A stretch of DNA of 30,084 nt from an uncultured Bacteroides sp. (GCF_900547205.1 NZ_URFY01000055.1:1-30084), one strand, 5' to 3'; positions 14,954 to 23,095 are shown, counted from the first letter of the stretch. A program made the numbers and translations. The notes: generated from the letters alone by a model not told the origin.

Positions 14954-15757
14954 TTATTTCTTTGATTTCCGCTGATAAAAACGCACCCAATCCACTTCCA
15001 TCTCCACCGGAAGGTCTTTGGCATCGACTGCACCGACCCACGAACCGCCCAATTGCATATCAATCAGCAGGTAGAAAGGTTTATCGAAGGGGAACTGTCC
15101 TTCTTTATCGGTTTCGATGCGGGGATAAGTGAACGTATGCACATTGTTTATATAGAATGCAACACTGTCGGGATACATCTCAACGGCATATACATTGTAA
15201 CGGTCGGGATGAATAGGACCGGTAGAATGCGACTTGGGATTCTCTCTGATATTCAGCTTATAGGTATAGTTTGAATGAACCGTCTGATAAGCGATGGAGT
15301 CACTGTTCAGCCGTTCCATGATGTCAATTTCACCACCCGACGGCCATGGAGCATTTTCGGGCAACAGCCAGATGGCAGGCCAGGCACCTTTCGCAGCATT
15401 GAGCTTGGCACAGATTTCGAGACGCCCGTTCGAGAAAGCTTTCTTTCCTTTGGTGTATACGCCACCCGTGAGATAGGGAGCCGTATCATTCTTTTGCGTA
15501 TGATTGACGATGCCCCGCAATATCAGATTGCCTTTGCGCATGGCGAAGCATGAGTCGAAGTCTGTCATATAATTATTCCAGTCGGACCTTCCACGCGGTA
15601 TCTTGCTCCAGACATCGGCATCAAAGCTACCTTTCTGATTGAAATTCTCTTCCCAGGTCAAAGACCAGCCGGAAGGCACTTTGGTTGTTTTGCAGGAAAG
15701 AAGCAATCCGCACAAGAGCAATGAGCTAATAAATAATAGACTTTTCAACTGTTTCAT
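14954..15757 (-). CDS. GH16 family beta-glucanase-like lipoprotein
   Basis: This 267-residue predicted lipoprotein (signal peptide MKQLKSLLFIS, lipobox LLSC with Cys22) contains a single glycoside hydrolase family 16 domain. The catalytic signature is GEIDIMERL, with nucleophile Glu143, Asp145 and acid/base Glu148. WSLTWEENFN and GRLEICAKLNAAKGAWPAIWLL are the usual flanking strands, and the C-terminal VDWVRFYQ strand is intact. Family members hydrolyse beta-1,3- or mixed-linkage glucans, agarose, porphyran or similar, and this sequence does not settle which. It is outside a recognisable SusC/SusD locus, so a polysaccharide-utilisation role is not supported by context. Downstream is LD-carboxypeptidase, 11 nt away. 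Confidence 0.88.
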   Translation of the reverse strand: MKQLKSLLFISSLLLCGLLLSCKTTKVPSGWSLTWEENFNQKGSFDADVWSKIPRGRSDWNNYMTDFDSCFAMRKGNLILRGIVNHTQKNDTAPYLTGGVYTKGKKAFSNGRLEICAKLNAAKGAWPAIWLLPENAPWPSGGEIDIMERLNSDSIAYQTVHSNYTYKLNIRENPKSHSTGPIHPDRYNVYAVEMYPDSVAFYINNVHTFTYPRIETDKEGQFPFDKPFYLLIDMQLGGSWVGAVDAKDLPVEMEVDWVRFYQRKSKK

Positions 15758-15788
15758 AACGTTTTGTTTTTAAAGGGGGATTCTTTTG

Positions 15789-15796
15789 CAAAAATA
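15789..15796 (-). promoter_or_regulatory. -7 promoter element for the GH16/LD-carboxypeptidase unit
   Basis: On the minus strand TATTTTTG (TAnnTTTG match) lies 31 nt before the GH16 ATG at 15757. No good -33 box is visible. Confidence 0.45.
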
Positions 15797-15936
15797 CAGT
15801 AAAAAACGATTCCATGCATACTTACGGGCGAAAACAAATGCAATATAGCAAAATGTTACGAAACAGATGTATTTTTCTATGCTACTATCGCAAGTTTCTC
15901 AATCCTTTTTCTGATATTTGCTGAAAATCTTACGAT

Positions 15937-16887
15937 ATGGAACCTATTCAGAACTTTGCCCAGCTAACAGAACACCTCAAGAAACAAAACCGAAGAAAAC
16001 GAATTGCCGTTGTCTGTGCCAACGACCCTAATACGGAGTATGCCGTCAGCCGCTCGTTGGAAGAAGGGTTTGCGGAGTTCCTGATGATTGGAGATTCGAC
16101 AGTTCTGGAGCAATATCCCACGCTCAAGAAGTATCCCGAACACGTGAAAACCATTCATATAGAAGATTCGGACGAAGCGGCACGGGAGGCTGTGCGCATC
16201 GTTCGCGAAGGAGGGGCGGATATTTTGATGAAAGGCATTATCAATACGGATAACTTGCTGCACGCTATACTCGACAAAGAAAAAGGGTTGCTTCCGAAGG
16301 GGAAGATACTCACTCACTTGGCGGTGATGGAGATTCCTAGCTATCACAAACTGCTTTTCTTCTCGGATGCCGCCGTCATTCCACGCCCCACTCTTCAGCA
16401 GCGCATCGAAATGATTTGGTACGCCATCTGCACTTGCAGCCACTTCGGCATCGAGCAGCCACGTGTTGCGCTGATTCATTGCACGGAGAAGGTGAGCTCC
16501 AAGTTTCCCCATTCGCTCGATTATGTCAATATCGTAGAGCTTGCCGAGGCGGGTGAGTTCGGAAATGTGATTATTGACGGACCGCTCGATGTGCGGACAG
16601 CTTGCGAACAGGCGAGCGGGGATATCAAAGGCATCGTGTCGCCTATCAACGGGCAGGCGGATGTGCTGATATTCCCGAATATAGAATCGGGGAATGCGTT
16701 CTATAAGTCTGTGTCCCTGTTTGCAAATGCAGAGATGGCAGGGTTGCTGCAAGGACCAATTTGCCCGGTGGTGCTACCGTCGCGAAGCGATTCCGGTCTG
16801 TCCAAATATTACAGCATTGCGATGGCTTGCCTGCAAGTGGCGGGTTGCGAATGCAGAGAGAAACTGAATCTTAGTCGTACATCCTAA
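15937..16887 (+). CDS. ptb: Phosphate butyryltransferase
   Basis: This 316-residue cytosolic enzyme exchanges CoA for phosphate on butyryl-CoA or branched acyl-CoA, giving the acyl phosphate. The fold is the phosphate acetyl/butyryl transferase type: RKRIAVVCANDPNTEYAV at the N-terminus, ADILMKGIINTDNLLHAIL, then DGPLDVRTACEQ and the C-terminal VVLPSRSDSGLSKYYSIA block that lines the active site. Length fits Ptb (about 300). The gene is followed after 12 nt by butyrate kinase, so the pair converts acyl-CoA into acid plus ATP. A weak promoter-like GATATTTG lies about 20 nt before the ATG. In Bacteroides these enzymes probably serve isobutyrate/isovalerate formation rather than high butyrate output (inference). 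Confidence 0.93.
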   Translation: MEPIQNFAQLTEHLKKQNRRKRIAVVCANDPNTEYAVSRSLEEGFAEFLMIGDSTVLEQYPTLKKYPEHVKTIHIEDSDEAAREAVRIVREGGADILMKGIINTDNLLHAILDKEKGLLPKGKILTHLAVMEIPSYHKLLFFSDAAVIPRPTLQQRIEMIWYAICTCSHFGIEQPRVALIHCTEKVSSKFPHSLDYVNIVELAEAGEFGNVIIDGPLDVRTACEQASGDIKGIVSPINGQADVLIFPNIESGNAFYKSVSLFANAEMAGLLQGPICPVVLPSRSDSGLSKYYSIAMACLQVAGCECREKLNLSRTS

Positions 16888-16899
16888 ACACAATCATCT

Positions 16900-17961
16900 A
16901 TGAAAATTCTCGCCATCAACCCCGGTTCCACATCTACCAAGATAGCTGTATACGAAAACGAAACGCCGCTTCTGGTCAGTAACATAAAACATACGGTAGA
17001 AGAATTATCCATTTATCCGCAGGTGACAGACCAGTTTGATTTTCGCAAGAATCTGGTACTTCGGGAGTTGGAAGCGAATGGAATCCCTTTTGTTTTTGAT
17101 GCAATCATCGGACGTGGGGGACTGGTGAAGCCTATACCGGGAGGAGTGTACGAAGTAAATAATGCGATGAGACGCGACACGGTTCATGCCATGCGTACCC
17201 ATGCCTGCAATCTCGGGGGACTGATTGCCGACAAGTTGGCATCTTCTCTTCCCGGCTGCCGCGCTTTTATTGCCGACCCGGGTGTGGTGGACGAATTGGA
17301 AGATATTGCCCGCATCACAGGTTCTCCGCTGATGCCTAAAATTACCATCTGGCACGCATTAAATCAGAAAGCAATAGCACGCCGTTTTGCCAAAGAACAA
17401 GGTACAAGATACGAAGAGTTGGATTTAATCATCTGCCATCTGGGTGGAGGCATTTCCATAGCGGTTCATCATCACGGACGGGCTATAGATGCCAACAATG
17501 CGCTGGACGGAGAGGGGCCTTTCTCGCCCGAAAGGGCGGGCACGCTCCCTGCCGGGCAACTGATTGACCTCTGTTTTAGCGGGCAACTGACTAAGGATGA
17601 GTTGAAGAAACGCATCTCCGGTCGTGCCGGACTGGCTGCCCACTTGGGTACTACGGACGTTCCTGCCATCATCAAGTCCATAGAAGAAGGTGATAAAAAG
17701 GCGGAACTGATACTGGATGCAATGATTTACAATGTTGCCAAAGCTATAGGCGCTGCCGCCACCGTGCTCTGTGGAAAAGTTGATGCCATCCTGCTGACTG
17801 GAGGAATTGCTCACTCGGATTATGTCATCCCGCGACTGAATAAGCGTATCTCTTTCATAGCTCCCATCCATGTTTATCCCGGAGAAGATGAAATGGAAGC
17901 ATTGGCCCTCAATGCAATAGGGGCTTTAAAGGGGGAACTGCCGATACAAATCTACAAGTAG
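16900..17961 (+). CDS. buk: Butyrate kinase
   Basis: This 353-residue ASKHA-fold kinase transfers phosphate from butyryl phosphate to ADP, yielding ATP and the free acid. The N-terminal phosphate-binding block is INPGSTSTKIAVYENE. Other family blocks are GRGGLVKPIPGGVYEVN, ITIWHALNQKAIARRFA, CHLGGGISIAVHHHGRAIDANNALDGEGPFSPERAG and the adenosine-binding LLTGGIAHS near the C-terminus. Length matches Buk (about 355). It lies 12 nt behind ptb. No strong terminator sits directly after its stop; the 440-nt repeat-filled gap follows and ends the transcription unit somewhere within it. Branched-chain substrates are as likely as butyrate, since the family accepts both. Confidence 0.94.
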   Translation: MKILAINPGSTSTKIAVYENETPLLVSNIKHTVEELSIYPQVTDQFDFRKNLVLRELEANGIPFVFDAIIGRGGLVKPIPGGVYEVNNAMRRDTVHAMRTHACNLGGLIADKLASSLPGCRAFIADPGVVDELEDIARITGSPLMPKITIWHALNQKAIARRFAKEQGTRYEELDLIICHLGGGISIAVHHHGRAIDANNALDGEGPFSPERAGTLPAGQLIDLCFSGQLTKDELKKRISGRAGLAAHLGTTDVPAIIKSIEEGDKKAELILDAMIYNVAKAIGAAATVLCGKVDAILLTGGIAHSDYVIPRLNKRISFIAPIHVYPGEDEMEALALNAIGALKGELPIQIYK

Positions 17962-18034
17962 CGCAGACGTGCTGTTTCTAACTTGAACTTGCAACCTTAG
18001 GATTCTCCTCCCATACGATAAAAATGAAATATAT

Positions 18035-18136
18035 CTGTCACCTGTCACCGATTGGCACTTAGTCTGTTGATAATTAAAAGATTAAAGTGTGATAGCAAGG
18101 TGTGACAGCACTGTGACAGCAAAAATGCTGTCACAG
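18035..18136. repeat. GTGACAG/CTGTCAC heptamer cluster with perfect hairpin
   Basis: CTGTCAC stands twice in tandem (18035-18048). GTGATAG (18089-18095), GTGACAG (18102-18108) and GTGACAG (18113-18119) follow, and CTGTCAC again at 18128-18134. CTGTGACAGCA (18111-18121) pairs perfectly with TGCTGTCACAG (18126-18136) across AAAA. No T-run follows, so it is a poor Rho-independent terminator. Confidence 0.7.
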
Positions 18137-18215
18137 CGGACCGATAAAGCAATTGTATTTATTTCTTCAGGGCAGAGAGAAAATCAGCTCCTCTTACCGC
18201 CAATTTGTTTCATTG

Positions 18216-18391
18216 CTTGAAACTGTAGTTCCAAAGGCTTGAAACCACAGTTCCCATTGCTTGAAACTAGAGTTCCAAAGGCTATGGAACTACAGTTTCA
18301 AGCGGGTGGAACTACAGTTTCACGAGCATGGAACTAGAGTTTCACCACGGTGGAACTAAAGTTTCAAGCCGGGAAACTGGTGTTGCCAAGG
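18216..18391. repeat. 22-bp tandem repeat array that inverts in its middle
   Basis: Units 1-3 (18216-18237, 18238-18259, 18260-18281) follow the pattern CTTGAAACtnnAGTTCCaaagg. After a 3-nt CTA spacer, units 4-7 (18285-18306, 18307-18328, 18329-18350, 18351-18372) are the opposite orientation, TGGAACTnnAGTTTCaagcgg. A degenerate copy in the first orientation sits at 18373-18391. The exact period is 22 nt. The middle junction forms a 19-bp inverted repeat with two mismatches (18259-18277 with 18285-18303, 7-nt loop). Confidence 0.8.
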
Positions 18392-18402
18392 AAGATTTGA
18401 TG

Positions 18403-20718
18403 TCAAGGCGAAGCCCCATAAATAACTCTCCCCGCCACCCACGCCCAGATATTAGCCATGATAAGATCGAAATAGTATTTGCCGTTGGTGTCCGGAGTCG
18501 TGGTAAGCGTACCGTTGGTATTGGCAGAAAGGCTCATGCCAATGTCGTATTGAAAAAACTGGGCTTCCCCTTCATATACGATACCTCTGCGCTTGTTCAC
18601 CCCTACCGACATATAGTCTTTGTAGCCGGTTTTGTTGCTATACACCAGCGGTGTAACATACTGTTTTGAAGAATCTCCTAATAAACAAGTTCCCGATACA
18701 ACATCTCCCGAACGCAGGATTTGCTTCCCCGGTTCATTATCAATAGTACCAAACGGACCATTGAAAAAGTCTTTCACCTCCTCCGCATTGTTATAGGCAT
18801 AATCCTCCTCGCTCGAATACCGATAGCCGGCAGTGCCATCAAATGCATCACCGAATTTATTCCACACTCCTTCCCCATCCTGTGCCGTACGTGCGAAGAT
18901 ACTTGCATTCGAAGCGGCATTGTCACGCATCACCCACAGCACCCGGTGCGGATCTTCCACCAGCCATTCGTCGAGCAACATATCCGCCACCTGCGGAGAA
19001 GTTACATTTGCATACGTCATCACCAGCACATCAAAGCCGCTAATCAGTTTTTTGAATGATGCAATGTTCTGAGGCGTAGTTGCATTGGAATAGAGTGGAT
19101 CTGAACCGTTCACGGCCAGAAAGAAGAAACCGCCCATCCGGACAGGATAACTGCTGGTGGGAGTAAAATTGGTATCCAGCACATTACGCATAGCCAGAGT
19201 GACCGGATAAGTTAAGTTATAATAACCAAGGTTTCCGTAGCTGAGTCCCACGCTCAGCACTCGTATTATCCTTTGAGAATATTGTGAGCTTGATTCTTTT
19301 AATACAGTGATATCTACCGATGTATCGTTGGCAAACAGCCGCAAGGTTGCCTGCACGGGCTGGTCGGTCAAATTATATTCGGGCGATTCAATACGGATAT
19401 GCGACAGATAGGGGGATTCGGACTCGTTGCGAACAATAGTGGCAGTGAAATAACCGTTCGATAGAGGTACTCCGGCTTCGGACACTTTGCCAGAATCCGG
19501 AGTATCCACCCATTGCATTTCATAATTCATAGAAGATTCGATATCTACTGACTGGGTGTAGTTAGGAAGATAAGGTATGCGAACCTGCCGGGTGGATACG
19601 CCGATATAATTGTCATGGAAATACATCCCAGTGGTAAAGTCCTCCCATTGCTGCACTTCTACAGTCATCGACGAAGCTAGATTATCAGCAGCTTCATCGG
19701 GCGACGTATATCCGGCATCACTCACTTTCTTGATGGTGAAAGTATACAGGTAATTCCTCAGAATCTGTCCCAAGGGATGCCCGGCAACTCCTGAATTAAA
19801 GTCTACCCGATAGTAAGATATATTCGTATCACTGCCGAACACGCCGCCTACCACCACTGTAGTGGCGGACAAACGAACGGTTCCCGCCTTTTCCGGTGCT
19901 ACAGATTCGGGGATATAAATTCCGCCGATACTGTCCGTAGGCACGGAGGATGATTTCACGACCGGACTTGCCAGCGAAGTGCTGCCGGAAGGCACGGAAG
20001 GCGAACTCACACGAATAATAGTGCCGTCAGATACAGCGTCGGGAATCATCTGAATCTGGTCGTTGGCACGATAAACGTATACTTCGCGCAAAGCAAAAGC
20101 CGGAGAATCCGTAGAGAGCTGTGTCTTTACGTCTACTCGGGCGATGGCACGAAGCACAGTCACATCGAAATGATTGACAGTTGCGGCATCCAGACCGGAC
20201 AGTGATAATTCGCCATACATGGGCAGGTCTGTCAACATACCTTCCGAAGTAAAATTCCTGCGGATAGAGGTCTTTACGGTATTCTCGCTATCACCGTATA
20301 CAGGATTATAATTGGCAAACGCACCGGAATAGTTGGCTACAAGATAGATTTTCAGGGGAACGGAAGAGGAACGAAGCATCACCTGAAACCTGCTTGTCTG
20401 GTTTTGCTGATTTACTAATTGGGTTCCTTCCGTCATATAATTAAAAAAGTAGGTGCCATCACCGTTTGTATCACTGAATATCAGCACCTTTACATTCTCT
20501 ATATTCGTTTCATCCGCAGTTTGAATGCTACGGGAAGCTGCACGGGGAAGAGAGGATGCGGGAGTTTTGATATTCAGCAGCAATGTCACATAATCACTTT
20601 GACCGGATTGATTGAAAACGTCGTCACTGCAACATGAAAGGCTGCACACAAGAAGGCAGGCAAGCCACCACCTGCCTGCAAGCTTCATTGCAATGCTATT
20701 CTTTATATAATCAATCAT
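18403..20718 (-). CDS. Large fimbrillin-like lipoprotein, probable fimbrial tip subunit with extra C-terminal domain
   Basis: This 771-residue predicted surface lipoprotein carries a signal peptide ending CSLSCC, followed by SDD at residues 31-33, a Bacteroidetes lipoprotein-export-like acidic motif. Residues about 40-370 are two beta-rich fimbrillin-type domains, with the RAIARVDVKTQL strand near 190-201 and the end strand MTVEVQQWEDF. Residues about 375-475 form another beta region. Residues about 483-771 look different: alternating hydrophobic strands and helices (RIIRVLSVGLS, FDVLVMTYANVTSPQVADMLLDEWLV, HRVLWVMRDN, RRGIVYEGEAQFF), which could be a Rossmann- or GATase-like domain. It is the last gene of a three-gene fimbrial operon and is twice the size of its partners, as tip adhesins are. 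The second Met at residue 11 (20688) is an alternative start. Confidence 0.75.
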   Translation of the reverse strand: MIDYIKNSIAMKLAGRWWLACLLVCSLSCCSDDVFNQSGQSDYVTLLLNIKTPASSLPRAASRSIQTADETNIENVKVLIFSDTNGDGTYFFNYMTEGTQLVNQQNQTSRFQVMLRSSSVPLKIYLVANYSGAFANYNPVYGDSENTVKTSIRRNFTSEGMLTDLPMYGELSLSGLDAATVNHFDVTVLRAIARVDVKTQLSTDSPAFALREVYVYRANDQIQMIPDAVSDGTIIRVSSPSVPSGSTSLASPVVKSSSVPTDSIGGIYIPESVAPEKAGTVRLSATTVVVGGVFGSDTNISYYRVDFNSGVAGHPLGQILRNYLYTFTIKKVSDAGYTSPDEAADNLASSMTVEVQQWEDFTTGMYFHDNYIGVSTRQVRIPYLPNYTQSVDIESSMNYEMQWVDTPDSGKVSEAGVPLSNGYFTATIVRNESESPYLSHIRIESPEYNLTDQPVQATLRLFANDTSVDITVLKESSSQYSQRIIRVLSVGLSYGNLGYYNLTYPVTLAMRNVLDTNFTPTSSYPVRMGGFFFLAVNGSDPLYSNATTPQNIASFKKLISGFDVLVMTYANVTSPQVADMLLDEWLVEDPHRVLWVMRDNAASNASIFARTAQDGEGVWNKFGDAFDGTAGYRYSSEEDYAYNNAEEVKDFFNGPFGTIDNEPGKQILRSGDVVSGTCLLGDSSKQYVTPLVYSNKTGYKDYMSVGVNKRRGIVYEGEAQFFQYDIGMSLSANTNGTLTTTPDTNGKYYFDLIMANIWAWVAGRVIYGASP

Positions 20719-20733
20719 TATAGTCTCATCAAT

Positions 20734-21669
20734 TTATTTCCACCATGCCCATTGGAAGATATAATCCCATGGTGTAATTTCAACATACACACCCATGTTG
20801 TTTTTATCCGTCAAGTCGAGCAACACATTTGTTTTCTCGCCGATACGACTTATTATTCTGTTGCCTTCTTTATCCTTATCGGCGGAAGCAATCAGCCGGT
20901 CGCCCTCAGGTGTTCTTTGATACAATTTCACGATTATCGTCTGGCTGGTATTGAAATTATCAGGATAGCCCACAAGATTGACCGGCTTTTGAACCAGTAC
21001 TTCCTCTTGCTGGTAGACAGCAGACTCCGCATTCTCTTTCACCAGCACATTTCCTTCCTGCGGCTGACCGTAAAAGTCGTAGCTGTTATACTTGCTTTCG
21101 ATGATGAAGTAGTAGTTATCGGCTTCATTCACGGCATTTTCAATTCCCCGAACTGTGACGATAACACACCCCACCCAATTGGAGATTACAATCTCTTGCA
21201 CCTTTTCGTCCGTCAGTTCTCCAAACCCATAATAGTATTTATCGGCAGGAAGGGCATATCCATCTCTTTCGGCCATATCCACACGAGCAGATGAAAGCTG
21301 CATACCGGGTGTGATATGGTCTATGTCTTTTGTATTATTCAGGTTTCCCCATACCACAACCTGCGGATGCTGACCGTATTTTACATTGATTTCAATGGGA
21401 GTTCTACGTTCAATTTCTTCTCCGGTCAAGGTAACCACACGTTCCAGTTCCGAATCTCCGTCAAATATAGACACCACAACATCCTCTACGCCAGATGTTT
21501 CATCATCGCCTGTCTCTTCGTCGGAGATAGCATAAGGAGTACATTGACCTCCCGCCACGCTAATATAAAGCACAGCTTTGGTAAAACACCCGTCCCCATC
21601 GTCACCTATGCAGCCGGAGATACCTATCATCAGCATCACCAGCAAACACAGACTTTTACCATTCCACAT
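20734..21669 (-). CDS. FimB/Mfa2-family fimbrial lipoprotein (anchor or accessory subunit)
   Basis: This 311-residue predicted lipoprotein has signal peptide MWNGKSLCLLVMLMIGISGC with Cys20, followed by an acidic stretch (IGDDGDG) that may be a surface-export signal. The pattern fits the FimB/Mfa2 group that anchors or limits the fimbrial shaft: a beta strand pair near residues 60-110 (VEDVVVSIFDGD, HPQVVVWGNLNN), YYYGFGELT, CVIVTVRGIEN, and the final strand MGVYVEITPWDYIFQWAWW. Its start overlaps the shaft-like gene's stop by 14 nt, so translation is coupled. The next gene starts 15 nt after its stop. Whether it anchors or caps the fimbria is inferred from order, not shown. Confidence 0.75.
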   Translation of the reverse strand: MWNGKSLCLLVMLMIGISGCIGDDGDGCFTKAVLYISVAGGQCTPYAISDEETGDDETSGVEDVVVSIFDGDSELERVVTLTGEEIERRTPIEINVKYGQHPQVVVWGNLNNTKDIDHITPGMQLSSARVDMAERDGYALPADKYYYGFGELTDEKVQEIVISNWVGCVIVTVRGIENAVNEADNYYFIIESKYNSYDFYGQPQEGNVLVKENAESAVYQQEEVLVQKPVNLVGYPDNFNTSQTIIVKLYQRTPEGDRLIASADKDKEGNRIISRIGEKTNVLLDLTDKNNMGVYVEITPWDYIFQWAWWK

Positions 21670-22795
21670 CCTGATTGATTTGAGTAGTCCATTCCTCCGG
21701 AGTAATCGTCACCTCCAACGTTCCGCCCATAGAAGGCACTTCGTTAGGATCTTCCGAAGGAGATGCCGGTTTGTTGATAACTACACTTAAAGCATATTTC
21801 TTATTGCACTCGATGAATTTTCCATCCGTCCCTCCTTCTACATACGTGCTGTTAATAACGAAAGGATAATAGGCATTTTCGACAACACTTCCGTACTTGC
21901 CCGCCAAAGTTAATAGAGTACCGTTACCGTTAATGCCACTGTTGGCAAGCACATAGAAGTATCTTTCTTCGGCTGTTGATGTGATAATTTCGGCTCCGGA
22001 CTGATAATTTGCAGGAAGTTGCAGACCTTCTAATAAATAATAACGGGTGAGGTTGAAATTAGGATTCGCACTTGCCGGACTGGCAATTCCTCCCGCATAA
22101 TTTTGCGTAACATCCCCCGTAGGCGGTACAAATGTGCCCAAAGGTGTTCCGGTCAACCTTGCTTTCTGAACAGATATTCCCGTCAGCGAGAAATTAGGAA
22201 GTGTAGTCGGGTCGACATTGATCTTAAGGCTTTTAAGTATTATTTTCGCTACTCTACGCCTTACGGGTATTATAATATTATTCTGCTGATTATCTGATGT
22301 TAGTGTGATCGATTCTGTTGTTTCACCACTCATAAACAGTCCGGTAGTTGCCAAGTTGGGGGAGTTCTGCGAGTCCAACGTCAGCATATTCGCATGCAGT
22401 TGGTCGTACCTAGTGATGGTGCTGAGATCGAGGTCATCCGGCACATTCACAAACGCAACCACACGTTTTCCTGTTCCGGTACTCAGCCCTGTCACCTGTC
22501 CGGAATAGTTGTCGGGCGTCACAGAAAAGCTCTGCGATTTCTCTAAGTCACCCGAAATGTAATTGAACACAAATACCGTAAAGTTGGAGATGAAACTTTC
22601 CACCGCCGGATTGTTAGTAGTAGAACCTTCTCCCACATAACGCGATGACGGTTGTCCTGCAATAGACACCCTGAGGTTGGCAGTTTCCACCACTTCCGTT
22701 CCTTCTTCTATTCCTTTCTGATTCTCATTGTCATCACTGCAAGAAGTGCCTATAATGGCTGACAACAGCAACAAACTAAAAGCTATTCTTTTCAT
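21656..22795 (-). CDS. Fimbrillin family lipoprotein (FimA/Mfa1-like shaft subunit)
   Basis: This 379-residue predicted fimbrillin lipoprotein has a signal peptide (MKRIAFSLLLLSAIIGTSC, Cys19) followed by SDD. ANLRVSIAGQPSSRYVG is the first strand of the N-terminal domain. ESFISNFTVFVFNYISGDLEKS, GKRVVAFVNVPDDL and RRRVAKIILKSLKINV match the two-domain P. gingivalis FimA/Mfa1 layout. The C-terminal strand is LEVTITPEEWTTQINQDVEW, the usual ending of the family. In this type V pilus class the lipoprotein precursor is surface-exported and then trimmed, and strand exchange builds the shaft. It is first in the operon. Upstream, TATTCTTTG is a near -7 match with one extra base. I see no invertible promoter repeats. 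Confidence 0.85.
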   Translation of the reverse strand: MKRIAFSLLLLSAIIGTSCSDDNENQKGIEEGTEVVETANLRVSIAGQPSSRYVGEGSTTNNPAVESFISNFTVFVFNYISGDLEKSQSFSVTPDNYSGQVTGLSTGTGKRVVAFVNVPDDLDLSTITRYDQLHANMLTLDSQNSPNLATTGLFMSGETTESITLTSDNQQNNIIIPVRRRVAKIILKSLKINVDPTTLPNFSLTGISVQKARLTGTPLGTFVPPTGDVTQNYAGGIASPASANPNFNLTRYYLLEGLQLPANYQSGAEIITSTAEERYFYVLANSGINGNGTLLTLAGKYGSVVENAYYPFVINSTYVEGGTDGKFIECNKKYALSVVINKPASPSEDPNEVPSMGGTLEVTITPEEWTTQINQDVEW

Positions 22796-22999
22796 TTTTC
22801 CCGTTTATTAATAATACAACCTAGATAATTTCATAATTCAAGATTCATTGTATTCTTAACATCATCCAAAGAATATTTGTTCGTATCCGACTGATAGACA
22901 AATAAGAAAAGCTTGAAATTCAGACAATAAGTAGCAGTAATATTTGTTCCAGATCAAAACTTTTCGGGCAAAAAGAACCGTTCAAAGAAATATTTCTCA

Positions 23000-23007
23000 T
23001 ATCTTTG
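23000..23007 (+). promoter_or_regulatory. -7 element of the candidate small RNA promoter
   Basis: TATCTTTG is an exact TAnnTTTG match on the plus strand. No protein gene follows on this strand for 2.5 kb. The -33 region is weak. Confidence 0.5.
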
Positions 23008-23013
23008 CCACGT

Positions 23014-23095
23014 GTTAAGTTAATAAATTGATTAAGGTCGATTTTTGACTGTTTCGAATCGGAAAGTATGGGGGTACTTTCCGATTCTCTTTTTT
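23014..23095 (+). ncRNA. Candidate small RNA of about 80 nt
   Basis: Transcription from the TATCTTTG at 23000 would begin about 7 nt downstream and stop at a strong terminator. GAATCGGAAAGTA (23056-23068) pairs perfectly with TACTTTCCGATTC (23075-23087) across a six-base TGGGGG loop, followed by TCTTTTTT (23088-23095). About 40 nt of AT-rich sequence precede the hairpin and hold no ORF with a ribosome site. It points at the 3' end of pnp (convergent). I do not recognise the RNA. The start is estimated from the promoter, not measured. Confidence 0.5.

Larger units (their letters stand above)
17962..18402. other. Convergent gene-free gap of about 440 nt filled with repeats
   Basis: There is no convincing ORF between the buk stop and the stop of the convergent fimbrial tip gene. 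It holds a cluster of GTGACAG/CTGTCAC heptamers with a perfect 11-bp hairpin (18035-18136) and then a 22-bp tandem array (18216-18391). The ORF from 18328 on the plus strand runs through the array and is not gene-like. Confidence 0.8.

Noticed and set aside
15964..16752. A 262-residue ORF opposite ptb
   Set aside because: Antisense to a strongly supported ptb gene; no domain or start context of its own.
18216..18391. CRISPR array
   Set aside because: The 22-bp units are directly adjacent with no unique spacers, they switch orientation, and no cas gene is present.
18328..18669. A 113-residue plus-strand ORF over the repeat array
   Set aside because: Its start is inside the repeats and it runs antisense into the tip gene; no recognised family or ribosome site.
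22796..22920. Invertible promoter for the fimbrial operon
   Set aside because: I looked for inverted repeats flanking the promoter region and saw none, and no recombinase gene is present.
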